Source of the DNA: Bacillota bacterium
GTDB lineage: Bacteria; Bacillota; Clostridia; Peptostreptococcales; Natronincolaceae
Assembly (NCBI GenBank): GCA_023387935.1
Contig: JAEWHG010000198.1
Coordinates: 1-24,536, forward strand
Length of the DNA stretch: 24,536 nucleotides
Direction: 5' to 3'
Part shown: positions 1 through 6,835 of the stretch, in pieces
Layout of the letters: the number at the start of each line of letters is the position of its first letter
Numbering within the stretch: position 1 is the stretch's first letter
The notes under the pieces: model-generated
The model's database searches: none
What the model saw: only the letters and a program-made list of their open reading frames with translations
Told to the model about the DNA's origin: nothing
Position numbers and translations under genes: made by a program

Positions 1-2
1 TA

Positions 3-629
3 TACTGTAAATGTGGAAGTTATATGAGACCTAAAATGGGTAGAAAAAATAAAGATGGAGAGCAAATCTTTTATTACATGTGTGAAATGAAGGAAAAAAG
101 CAAAAGAACTCGTTGTGATGTTAAAAATGCACATGGCAATAAACTAGATAAAATGACCATTGATGAGCTTATAAATTCAGCTGACTCCAAATCTAATATG
201 CAGAACAATATTGAAAATGATAAAATTAGCGTCCGAACCGCCCAAGATGCTATTGCAAGTGAAATATCCATGTTAGAGTCGAATATAAAAAATAGCGAAC
301 AGTCTATTGGAAATTTGGTATCTTCTCTATCACAAAATCAAAATAGCTTAGCTGCAAAGTATATTATTCAGCAGATAGAGGATTTGGATAGAGAAACTGC
401 TAGGATGAAAGACAGGCTACTAAAACTAAAAGAGGAACAGGAAAAGAATCAAGCTAAAGAAGATAACTTAAATGTTATAAAGGATGTACTTTCTAACTTT
501 AAAGATAGCATTGATTCTATGGATACAGAAAAAATCAGAGCTTTTCTAAAAATCATGGTGGATAAAATAGTATGGAATGGTGAAAACGCAGAAATTATTA
601 TGTTTGGAAGTATTTCAGAAAAAAAGTAA
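3..629 (+). CDS. Large serine recombinase, C-terminal part (skin element recombinase)
   Basis: The frame is open through the window's left edge, so the gene is 5'-truncated by the window and the ATG at 24 is internal. The visible part begins with a Cys-Lys-Cys-Gly pair (from position 6) and continues to two further cysteines (Met-Cys-Glu and Arg-Cys-Asp). This is the recombinase zinc beta-ribbon. A long charged coiled-coil stretch follows (roughly positions 210-480), and then a compact C-terminal tail, typical of large serine recombinases of the SpoIVCA/phage integrase type. The catalytic serine domain is outside the window. The gene converges on the 5' half of sigK and stops about 45 bp from the junction. 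I infer that it excises the element during sporulation, by recombination between the two borders. Inactivity cannot be excluded because the catalytic part is not visible. Confidence 0.85.
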   Translation, partial: YCKCGSYMRPKMGRKNKDGEQIFYYMCEMKEKSKRTRCDVKNAHGNKLDKMTIDELINSADSKSNMQNNIENDKISVRTAQDAIASEISMLESNIKNSEQSIGNLVSSLSQNQNSLAAKYIIQQIEDLDRETARMKDRLLKLKEEQEKNQAKEDNLNVIKDVLSNFKDSIDSMDTEKIRAFLKIMVDKIVWNGENAEIIMFGSISEKK

Positions 630-636
630 ATTCCAC

Positions 637-664
637 CAACGGAAACAAAATAATGTTTCCGTTG
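637..664. repeat. 10-bp perfect inverted repeat at the sigK/skin junction
   Basis: CAACGGAAAC (637-646) and GTTTCCGTTG (655-664) are exact reverse complements around an 8-nt AT-rich centre. After a 3-bp offset the match continues with TCCAC (632-636) against GTGGA (668-672). It lies directly after the recombinase stop and directly inside the point where sigK homology ends. It could be a recombinase binding arm of the attachment site or a terminator for the recombinase. There is no T-tract on the plus strand, so an att function is slightly preferred. Confidence 0.6.
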
Positions 665-676
665 CGAGTGGATAGC

Positions 677-1018
677 ATTTTCTATACACCTAGCTGCATA
701 GGTCGCAAGCCTTGTTCCTTTTGATCGATCAAATGTAGTAATTCCTTTAATTAATCCTATAGTACCTATAGAAATCAAATCGTCCATATCACGGCCAATA
801 TTAGAATACTTCTTCACAATATGGGCCACAAGCCGTAAATTTCTTTCAACTAATATGTTCCTAGCCTCTTCGTCACCTCGTTCATATTTCTCTAAGTACA
901 TAGACTCTTCTTCAGCGGTTAGAGGCTGTGGAAAAGAAGTGCTACTAGATACATATGATACTAAAAATAAAATAGGATTCAGTGTAATAGGAAATAAACT
1001 TAATAATACCGCCCACAT
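677..1018 (-). CDS. sigK: Pro-sigma-K, N-terminal half, interrupted by skin element
   Basis: This encodes the first half of the late mother-cell sporulation sigma factor. It begins with a hydrophobic pro-sequence (MWAVLLSLFP...) followed by the Leu-Val-Ser-Tyr-Val processing region and the Phe-Pro-Gln-Pro-Leu block. Region 2 comes next (NLRLVAHIVKKY, DLISIGTIGLIKGI, LATYAARCIEN). Homology stops after CIEN, where intact sigma-K continues with Glu-Ile-Leu. The open frame continues to 449, but that tail is skin DNA read antisense to the recombinase. The start at 1018 is chosen because GGAGG (1030-1034) lies 11 nt upstream; the ATG at 1027 is too close to it and the frame-extending codon at 1039 is TTG. 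The 3' half (regions 3-4) is not in the window. It should become an intact gene only after excision. Confidence 0.9.
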
Positions 1019-1060
1019 GCCGATCATCTCCTCCCTCAAAAAGCAACATAGCTATTTTAA

Positions 1061-1089
1061 ATAATATGTTTGGGAGTTTACATATGTGC
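1061..1089 (-). promoter_or_regulatory. Candidate sigma-E-type promoter for sigK
   Basis: Reading the minus strand, GCACATA (1089-1083) is followed after 14 nt by CATATTAT (1068-1061). This partly matches the sigma-E pattern (-35 KMATATT, 14-bp spacer, -10 CATACAAT) and sits about 25 nt before the sigK ribosome binding site. sigK is sigma-E-controlled in known sporeformers. Several positions deviate, so this is tentative. Confidence 0.3.
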
Positions 1090-1151
1090 ATGTACTTACA
1101 TAATAGTATAAGCTCTATTTAATTTTTCTTTTATTTTAAGCACTTACTATT

Positions 1152-2849
1152 TTATTTATAACCTTGTTCCATCATTTTTTCTACTATTCCTTTAAAAATT
1201 GGTACTGCAACACCGCCTCCGGTCCTACCATTTTGCACTAAAACGGTAATTGCATATTTAGGATCCTTTGAAGGATAATACCCAGTAAACCAAGCGTGTA
1301 CTACTTCTTTTCCATTTTCTACAGATTCTGCAGAGCCTGTTTTTCCTGCCGTAATATTAGAAATATCTTTAGCCAGATGACCACTTCCTTCTGTCATTAC
1401 CTTTTCCATCCACTGTTGCACTATTTTAATTATTTTCTCATCTATTACTTGTTCTTCTTCAGCTACATTTGATTTCTTTAAGGTATTATGCTTATCATCC
1501 ACGATATCCTTCATGATATATAGGGGTTTTTTTAGACCATTATTTCCTATTAATTGAGTTAATTGATTAACCTGAAGAGGAGTTGACAATATTTCCCCCT
1601 GACCTATTGCTATATTAGCGTATGCTGGGCCTAACAAACTATCTCCTGATGGTAGATTACCTTTATTTTCTTCTTGTAGCCCTATATTTACAATATTATT
1701 AAAACCTAGTTTTTTTGCCATATTAATGATACTTTCTGCTCCTATACGCTCTACTAATCGAATAAATACACAATTACAGGATTCAGCAAAGGCTCTTTCT
1801 AGTCCTATTTCTCCATGGCCACCCTTCTCATAAGAAGAACACTTAATTTCGAAATTTCCTACAGATTCGTATCCTAAACATTCAAATGTTTCATCCATAA
1901 TAGAGGGATCATTAATTAGTGACTCTATAGCAACTACTATTTTAAATATAGATCCTGGTGGAAATGCCATTTGAATAGCCTTATTATATAATTCATCTCC
2001 TTCACTTTTAAGGTGCTCCGATATATTATTAGGATTGAAATTAGGCCTACTTACCATGCTTAATATTTCACCGGTTTTTATATCAGAAACTATAATTGCA
2101 CCTTGTCTAGCACTTTCATCTATTACTTCCTCAGCTATTTTCTGTATATTGTAATCAATAGTCAATCTAAGACTTTCATTCTTTTTATAATTGCTAACTA
2201 TTTCGTATCCTTCTCCAGGAATAAACCTCTTTAATCCATCTAAAGTAGCAATTACTGACTTTCCACCATTTCCAGATAATAAACCATCCATTGCTCCTTC
2301 AATTCCGGACATACCTCTAAGATCTACTTGATTGATATATCCAATTACATGACTTAAAACGCCATCATCATCGTAACGTATTTTTTTATTAACAATAAAT
2401 AACCCTTTCGTAGTGATCAATCTTCCATCATCTAAGTTTATATCATTTTTTAAGGAAAACTCTAAATTATATTTAGAATTTTTTATTCTATTATATAATT
2501 CTTCCGCTTGAATCCCAGTAATCTCTTCTAAAAGAAAAATGTTATTATCACTTAGTTTAAAATATTGAGGAAATATAATCGCTACTTTTTTCTCGATTCT
2601 ATCGGTTAAAGGAATAAAATTTCTGTCTAATATTAATCCCCTACCGCTGTCTATTGGAATACTAAGCTCTCTTTGCTTGCTTACTTCTGAAGTATAAAAT
2701 TCCTGCTTTACTATTTGTATATAATATAACCGTATAATGAGTGCGAATAAAACTAAGAAGGATAATCCTTTAATGAACAATAATCTTTTTATGTAAACTT
2801 CTTTCTTCTCACTTTTTCTTTTTTCTTCTCGTTTTTCTTTTCTTGACAT
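1152..2849 (-). CDS. Class B penicillin-binding protein (D,D-transpeptidase)
   Basis: A 565-residue monofunctional transpeptidase that cross-links peptidoglycan stem peptides outside the membrane. A very basic N-terminus (1-21) precedes one membrane anchor (about 23-40) and then a PBP dimerisation-type region. The transpeptidase domain has all three active-site motifs: Ser300-Ile-Phe-Lys303, Ser357-Cys-Asn359 and Lys503-Thr-Gly505. No PASTA repeats follow, which separates it from typical SpoVD and Pbp2x. Its position just upstream of sigK makes a role in spore cortex or elongation-type synthesis possible, but the sequence does not decide between them. The start ATG at 2849 follows AAGGGG after seven T residues; that ribosome binding site is part of the upstream hairpin. 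No clear terminator follows the stop before sigK, so the two may be partly co-transcribed. Confidence 0.88.
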   Translation of the reverse strand: MSRKEKREEKRKSEKKEVYIKRLLFIKGLSFLVLFALIIRLYYIQIVKQEFYTSEVSKQRELSIPIDSGRGLILDRNFIPLTDRIEKKVAIIFPQYFKLSDNNIFLLEEITGIQAEELYNRIKNSKYNLEFSLKNDINLDDGRLITTKGLFIVNKKIRYDDDGVLSHVIGYINQVDLRGMSGIEGAMDGLLSGNGGKSVIATLDGLKRFIPGEGYEIVSNYKKNESLRLTIDYNIQKIAEEVIDESARQGAIIVSDIKTGEILSMVSRPNFNPNNISEHLKSEGDELYNKAIQMAFPPGSIFKIVVAIESLINDPSIMDETFECLGYESVGNFEIKCSSYEKGGHGEIGLERAFAESCNCVFIRLVERIGAESIINMAKKLGFNNIVNIGLQEENKGNLPSGDSLLGPAYANIAIGQGEILSTPLQVNQLTQLIGNNGLKKPLYIMKDIVDDKHNTLKKSNVAEEEQVIDEKIIKIVQQWMEKVMTEGSGHLAKDISNITAGKTGSAESVENGKEVVHAWFTGYYPSKDPKYAITVLVQNGRTGGGVAVPIFKGIVEKMMEQGYK

Positions 2850-2900
2850 AAAAAAACCCCTTATACTTTTTAGTTATTATTAACCTTTGCATAAGGGGTT
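2850..2900 (-). terminator. Terminator-like hairpin between udk and PBP, containing the PBP ribosome binding site
   Basis: On the minus strand AACCCCTTAT (2900-2891) pairs perfectly with ATAAGGGGTT (2864-2855) across a 26-nt loop and runs into seven T residues (2856-2850), immediately followed by the PBP start codon. The 3' arm carries AAGGGG, the only ribosome binding site for that gene. The hairpin could therefore terminate udk transcripts and also hide the PBP ribosome binding site. The word TTATACTTTT is also repeated directly at 2861-2870 and 2899-2908. Confidence 0.65.
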
Positions 2901-2914
2901 ATACTTTTATTATA

Positions 2915-3544
2915 TTATTTTTTATTTTCAATAATTGATTTTATTTTAGCAACCATGATATCAATGGCTACTTGATTATATCCGCCCTCTGGAATAATGA
3001 TATCTGCATATTTTTTATTCGGTTCAACAAATTGTAAATGTGCTGGTCTTACTGTTGTTAAATATTGATTCACTACAGATTCTAATGTTCTTCCACGCTC
3101 TTTTATATCTCTAAGTATTCTTCTTATAATACGAACATCTGCATCTGTATCCACAAAAATCTTAATATCTAACATTTTTCTAAGTTCAGCATCATCTAAG
3201 ATCATTATTCCTTCTAAAATAATGATATCCTTAGGATATATTGTTTCTGTTTCTTGTTTTCTATTATGCTGCTCAAAATCATAAATAGGCTTTTCAATAG
3301 AATTATTATTTAATAGTTCACTTAAATGCTTTTTTAGAAGATCCGAGTCAAATGCTAATGGATGGTCGTAATTTGTTTTTACTCTTTCTTCAAAAGTTAA
3401 GTGGCTTTGGTCTTTATAGTAAGAATCTTGTTGTATAATTGCTATGTTTTTTTCTGGTAAACTTTCAAAAATGGCCCGAGCAACTGTGCTTTTTCCAGAA
3501 CCAGTTCCACCAATAATGCCAATTAGAATAGGTCTATAAGTCAT
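2915..3544 (-). CDS. udk: Uridine kinase
   Basis: Phosphorylates uridine and cytidine to UMP and CMP with ATP or GTP in the cytoplasm (pyrimidine salvage). At 209 residues it has the normal family length. The P-loop GGTGSGKST is at residues 12-20. The acidic DSYYKD segment, the YDHPLAFD block and the IRRILRDIKERGR lid region are all recognisable for the Udk family. The first 11 nt overlap the 3' end of the U32 gene, indicating translational coupling in the trmR-trhP-udk operon; the same order occurs in B. subtilis (yrrM-yrrN-yrrO-udk). It is followed by the hairpin that precedes the PBP gene. Confidence 0.95.
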   Translation of the reverse strand: MTYRPILIGIIGGTGSGKSTVARAIFESLPEKNIAIIQQDSYYKDQSHLTFEERVKTNYDHPLAFDSDLLKKHLSELLNNNSIEKPIYDFEQHNRKQETETIYPKDIIILEGIMILDDAELRKMLDIKIFVDTDADVRIIRRILRDIKERGRTLESVVNQYLTTVRPAHLQFVEPNKKYADIIIPEGGYNQVAIDIMVAKIKSIIENKK

Positions 3545-4787
3545 GTTCCCCAGCCTTTCCTTCTGTTTCTAGTTCTTTTCTTAAAATATAATTTTCCTCT
3601 ACAGGAAAATCCATTTTAATTTTTAAAATTTGTTGTGGATGAGGAGCTACATCAATTGGATTCATATCTTCATCCCACATTTCCGTAACAGTCATAGCAA
3701 CTTCTTCTTTAGGTCCAGTAATTTCGATTTCATCACCTAAGAAGAAACGATTACGCTGTTCTACAGTTGCAATTTTAGTAGCTGGATCGTAATTTTTAAC
3801 AATACCAATAAAGCTATAATCCCTTACATAGGATGTATTATCGTAATGGTGATCCGTATGTCCGGGCTTATTTAAATAAAATCCGGTTGTAAAATCTCTA
3901 TGACTTGCCTTTTTAAGCTCTTTCATCCACTTAGGATCGAATTCCCAATTCTCAGGGTCTTCATAATATCTATCTATAGCTTGTCTATAGGCTTTAACAA
4001 CCATAGCTACATAATAGGTTGTTTTCATTCTACCTTCAATTTTTAAGCTGGTTATGCCGGATTCAATTATTTCTGGAATATATTCGACCATACAAAGATC
4101 TTTGGAATTCATAAAATATGTTCCTTTTTCATCTTCAATAACTTGGATATATTCACCAGGACGTTTTTCCTCAACTAAATTATACTTCCATCTACAAGGC
4201 TGTGCACATTCACCACGATTTGCATCACGGTTAGCCATATAATTACTTAATAGGCATCTACCTGAATATGACATACACATTGCACCATGAACAAAGGCTT
4301 CAAGTTCGAGTTCTTCTGGTATATTATCTCTAATTTCTTTAATTTCTTTAAAATTAAGCTCACGAGCTAATACAACTCTACTTGCACCAAGTTTTCCCCA
4401 AAAATTTACAGTCATATAGCTTGTATTATTTGCTTGAGTACTTATATGAATTTCCATTTCTGGTACGGTTTCTCTTACAACGGTAAAGGTACCTGGATCA
4501 GATACGATTACGGCATCTACACCTATTTTATATATTTCCTTTAAATACTCTGGAAATCCTGCAAAATCTTCGTTATGTGGGATAATATTAGCTGTAACGT
4601 ATACTTTTACTCCTCTTTCATGAGCAAATTGTACACCTTCTGCCAAATCCTCAAAGCTAAAGTTTTTAGCTGCAGCTCTTAAACCGAATATTTGGCCTCC
4701 TAAATATACAGCATCAGCGCCATACATAACTGCTACTTTTAATCTCTCTAAATCCCCAGCGGGGGCTAATAGCTCTACCTTTTTCAT
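3534..4787 (-). CDS. trhP: U32 family protein, tRNA uridine-34 hydroxylation (TrhP-like)
   Basis: A 417-residue U32 peptidase-family protein. It carries the U32 signature EAFVHGAMCMSYSGRCLLS (about 163-181). Cys171, Cys178, Cys194 and probably Cys232 are candidate ligands for a 4Fe-4S cluster, with Cys198 nearby. Members in this operon context (YrrN/YrrO in B. subtilis, TrhP/YegQ in E. coli) make 5-hydroxyuridine at position 34 of tRNAs using prephenate. The next enzyme, encoded upstream, is the methyltransferase TrmR. B. subtilis has two paralogues here and this locus has one, so a homomeric enzyme is inferred. The start is clear: AGGAGG, which overlaps the trmR stop TAG, lies 7 nt before the ATG. 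The gene overlaps udk by 11 nt. Confidence 0.88.
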   Translation of the reverse strand: MKKVELLAPAGDLERLKVAVMYGADAVYLGGQIFGLRAAAKNFSFEDLAEGVQFAHERGVKVYVTANIIPHNEDFAGFPEYLKEIYKIGVDAVIVSDPGTFTVVRETVPEMEIHISTQANNTSYMTVNFWGKLGASRVVLARELNFKEIKEIRDNIPEELELEAFVHGAMCMSYSGRCLLSNYMANRDANRGECAQPCRWKYNLVEEKRPGEYIQVIEDEKGTYFMNSKDLCMVEYIPEIIESGITSLKIEGRMKTTYYVAMVVKAYRQAIDRYYEDPENWEFDPKWMKELKKASHRDFTTGFYLNKPGHTDHHYDNTSYVRDYSFIGIVKNYDPATKIATVEQRNRFFLGDEIEITGPKEEVAMTVTEMWDEDMNPIDVAPHPQQILKIKMDFPVEENYILRKELETEGKAGEHDL

Positions 4788-4798
4788 GTGTATTCCTC

Positions 4799-5467
4799 CT
4801 ACTTTTTATAACTAATAGCTAGTCCATCTCCTATTGGTATAATACTAGTATCCAGCCCTGGATGATTACATATATACTGTAAGTAATCTCGCATTCTATT
4901 TACAATAGTTCTTTGTCTACGTACTACTAAATCATCTGTAGCAACCATACCTTTATATAAAATATTATCGGAAACTAATATGCCACCTGGATTGAGCAAA
5001 TTAATACAATCATTTAAAAATTCCTTATAATGTCCTTTTGCGCCATCTAGAAAAATCAAATCATATGTACCTTCTAAATGCTTTAAAATTTCTGTTGCAT
5101 CACCTTGTATTAAATGAACATTTTTAGTCTTATTTGCTTTTTCTATGTTTGCCTTAGCTAGATTGATTCTTTTCTCATTTCTTTCAATTGTAGTGATATG
5201 ACCCTCTTCGCCCATAGCTTCGCAAAATAGTAAGGTTGAGTATGCAATCGCTGTTCCTACTTCTAATACCTTCTTTACTCTAACAGCCTTTGTAAGTACT
5301 TGCAGTAAAACACCTACCTCTTTATGAACGATTGGTACGTGGTTTTCTTCTGCATACAACTCCATTTCGCGTAAAAGACCTTCGTTATTCGGTAGAATAT
5401 CTCTAATATATTCTTCTATAAATGGTAATGTTATATTACTCAATATAAAATACAACTCCTTTATCAT
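4799..5467 (-). CDS. trmR: tRNA 5-hydroxyuridine methyltransferase (TrmR-like O-methyltransferase)
   Basis: A class I SAM-dependent O-methyltransferase of the catechol-OMT/YrrM type. Motif I is VLEVGTAIAYST (about 67-78). A metal-binding Asp is in FLDGAKGHY (about 139-147), and SDNILYKG follows. In B. subtilis, TrmR converts 5-hydroxyuridine-34 to 5-methoxyuridine; the adjacent trhP supports the same role here. The start is uncertain. The ATG at 5467 has no good ribosome binding site and lies inside an 11-bp inverted repeat. AAAGGAG (5462-5456) lies inside the frame, and a TTG at 5443 (giving fMet-Ser-Asn-Ile) would match the usual N-terminus of the family, though the 12-nt spacing is long. 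It is the first gene of the operon, with a promoter at 5555-5583. Confidence 0.88.
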   Translation of the reverse strand: MIKELYFILSNITLPFIEEYIRDILPNNEGLLREMELYAEENHVPIVHKEVGVLLQVLTKAVRVKKVLEVGTAIAYSTLLFCEAMGEEGHITTIERNEKRINLAKANIEKANKTKNVHLIQGDATEILKHLEGTYDLIFLDGAKGHYKEFLNDCINLLNPGGILVSDNILYKGMVATDDLVVRRQRTIVNRMRDYLQYICNHPGLDTSIIPIGDGLAISYKK

Positions 5468-5503
5468 AAATCAATACCTAATACATTAAATATATTGATT
5501 TAT
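5466..5503. repeat. 11-bp inverted repeat over the trmR start
   Basis: ATAAATCAATA (5466-5476) and TATTGATTTAT (5493-5503) are exact reverse complements with a 16-nt loop. In the mRNA this would form an AT-rich hairpin that includes the upstream ATG of trmR and leaves the internal AAAGGAG free. It could equally be a protein operator. No known family is recognised. Confidence 0.5.
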
Positions 5504-5554
5504 CATTTATACCTTTATTTAAATATAAACCCCTCTGTTGAATAACCAACTAAT

Positions 5555-5583
5555 ATTATATTATTGTAGTTATACTTTTACAA
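5555..5583 (-). promoter_or_regulatory. Sigma-A promoter for trmR-trhP-udk
   Basis: On the minus strand TTGTAA (5583-5578), a 17-nt spacer and TATAAT (5560-5555) form a near-consensus vegetative promoter. The expected transcript start is about 80 nt upstream of trmR. Confidence 0.65.
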
Positions 5584-5848
5584 GAATTATTAAAAATTAT
5601 ATATAGTTTATGTTTTATCAAACATTATTAATCATAGAGGCTTTTTTTACTTTAACTCACCGACAGTTATCCTCATGTTCTACAAATGTAGTTCCTTAGT
5701 ATATTTATTAAATATAGCAATTGGACATCTATAGTAAAATTTAAATATTTACTTAAAATTACGCAGCGTAACTACTCAATGACGCAATGAAAATTGCCGA
5801 GGAAATAGTTAAATTTCAACATTTAGATGAGTACATTGTTTCTTTTTA
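5584..5848. other. Intergenic stretch without a recognisable gene
   Basis: About 265 bp of very AT-rich DNA lie between the trmR promoter and the end of lysO. I see a T7 run at 5642-5648, a small dyad CTACA-AA-TGTAG near 5680-5691, a GC-richer palindrome TTACGC-A-GCGTAA (5759-5771), and a direct repeat CAATGA-CG-CAATGA just after it. No ORF with a ribosome binding site and family resemblance is present. The space corresponds to where mltG (yrrL) precedes trmR in B. subtilis, but no mltG remnant is recognisable. Confidence 0.5.
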
Positions 5849-5872
5849 TCGAAAAATAATTTTATTTTTCGA
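5849..5872 (-). terminator. AT-rich hairpin after lysO
   Basis: TCGAAAAATAA and TTATTTTTCGA are fully complementary arms with a 2-nt centre, placed directly after the stop of the second lysO ORF. The GC content is low and no good T-tract follows on the minus strand, so this is at best a weak terminator. Confidence 0.35.
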
Positions 5873-6469
5873 TTATTGTAGCATCATGATAAATGGAACT
5901 AAAATTGGAACTAATAAAGATAATGTTACACCAGTAATAAATGAAATAACAGCTACATTTCCATCTGTAGCCTTCGAAATAATAGGTAGCGTCGTATCCA
6001 TCGCTGTTGCTCCTGCTGGTGCAATACTTTCTAATTTACCTATGTACTTAGCAATTAGAGGAATCGTAATAATTGCAATAATTTCCCTAGATACGTTTGT
6101 AATAAATGCTAATGTACCTAGCTGAGCACTGTGTTTTGCAAGTTCAATAGCAGATAAACTATACCATCCAAAACCGGCACCAATTGCTCCAGCGTGATTC
6201 AGTGGAATTCCTAGTAAGACTCCACCTAGCATAGCGCCTACGATACTACCTAATGCAACCATTAAAGGAACTAAAAGTACTTTTAAACCTAATTCCTTTA
6301 TTTTTTCAACTATATTTTCTTGTCTACCTATATCTATTCCAACAAAAAATAATAATATACAAAGTCCTACACTAATAAAGGTTCCCATGTAAGCAGCCAT
6401 ATTTGCTGGAAAAATAAATAGCCCAAACAATACACCAAAGCCTACAGCTAGTAGTATTTTAACAGTCAC
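5873..6469 (-). CDS. lysO: LysO-type lysine exporter, C-terminal half
   Basis: A 198-residue polytopic membrane protein of the LysO/DUF340 family, which in E. coli (YbjE) exports L-lysine and toxic analogues as one chain of about 300 residues. This ORF corresponds to the C-terminal two thirds. It has several hydrophobic segments, the conserved GAGFGWYSLSAI block, the NVSREIIAI block with its charged pair, and APAGATAMDTTLPI. It starts with GTG at 6469, preceded by AGAGGGAAGAAA, and overlaps the N-terminal ORF by 11 nt (GTGACTGTTAA), so the two are translationally coupled. Both halves keep their conserved parts. I read this as a natural two-subunit form and not as a recent frameshift. Confidence 0.85.
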   Translation of the reverse strand: MTVKILLAVGFGVLFGLFIFPANMAAYMGTFISVGLCILLFFVGIDIGRQENIVEKIKELGLKVLLVPLMVALGSIVGAMLGGVLLGIPLNHAGAIGAGFGWYSLSAIELAKHSAQLGTLAFITNVSREIIAIITIPLIAKYIGKLESIAPAGATAMDTTLPIISKATDGNVAVISFITGVTLSLLVPILVPFIMMLQ

Positions 6470-6761
6470 TTTCTTCCCTCTTTTCCTCTAAAGCAAGTAC
6501 TTTTTTTGATATAATCTTAACAGCTAAAACACTGAACCCTACTGAAAATAATGCTAATATTACTGCCTGTACACCTATTGTAGCAAAAGAAGCAATAACT
6601 TCCTTATCCATACCGATACTAATTCCCATAATAAATAAAAGTAGTAAAAGTGCAAGTGTTTGGATATTGTCTAGCTTGGTTATAATAGAATCTTTCAACA
6701 GCTTTTTATTTCCTATGAAAGCTCCTAATGCTAAGATTATTAAATATAATAGGATATTCAT
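6459..6761 (-). CDS. lysO: LysO-type lysine exporter, N-terminal half
   Basis: A 100-residue protein with three predicted membrane segments (about 2-16, 33-50 and 60-84), matching the first part of LysO/DUF340. It includes the LLLFIMGISIGMDKEV stretch typical of the family. The ribosome binding site is GGAGGG, 5 nt before the ATG. It sits just downstream of the rnjA terminator, with only about 35 nt between that terminator and the start codon, so it is either read through from rnjA or has a promoter overlapping the terminator. No riboswitch fits in that space. It forms a coupled pair with the downstream ORF. Confidence 0.82.
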   Translation of the reverse strand: MNILLYLIILALGAFIGNKKLLKDSIITKLDNIQTLALLLLLFIMGISIGMDKEVIASFATIGVQAVILALFSVGFSVLAVKIISKKVLALEEKREESDC

Positions 6762-6795
6762 GCCGTCCCTCCAGGTTTACATATTAATATTATGG

Positions 6796-6830
6796 AAAAA
6801 CCACCCTGGAGTAAAATTACCAAGGTGGTT
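6796..6830 (-). terminator. rnjA terminator
   Basis: On the minus strand AACCACCTTGG pairs with CCAGGGTGGTT (one G-T pair) around a 10-nt loop, followed by five T residues. It begins 6 nt after the rnjA stop. Confidence 0.85.
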
Positions 6831-6835
6831 TAGTT

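Larger units (their letters stand above)
1..676. mobile_element. Right-hand border of a skin-type element interrupting sigK (partial)
   Basis: The sigma-K coding sequence on the minus strand is homologous to known sigma-K only down to about position 677. Below that the sequence no longer resembles sigma-K and instead holds the 3' part of a large serine recombinase on the plus strand. A recombinase that ends next to the break in sigK is the arrangement of the skin element of B. subtilis (spoIVCA between spoIVCB and spoIIIC) and of the sigK-intervening element of Clostridioides difficile. Only the border is in the window. The rest of the element and the second half of sigK should lie to the left. 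The extent of the element and its other cargo cannot be seen. Confidence 0.85.

Noticed and set aside
449..676. Open continuation of the sigK frame into the element
   Set aside because: It loses all sigma-factor similarity after Cys-Ile-Glu-Asn and lies antisense to the recombinase, so it is read-through of element DNA and not a fusion protein.
5680..5691. Dyad CTACA-AA-TGTAG resembling a BlaI/CopY-type operator
   Set aside because: The core TACA-N2-TGTA is expected about once by chance in an AT-rich window of this size, and no BlaI or CopY gene is nearby.
5787..6125. Plus-strand ORF of 112 codons
   Set aside because: Mostly antisense to the second lysO ORF, with no family resemblance and no good ribosome binding site.
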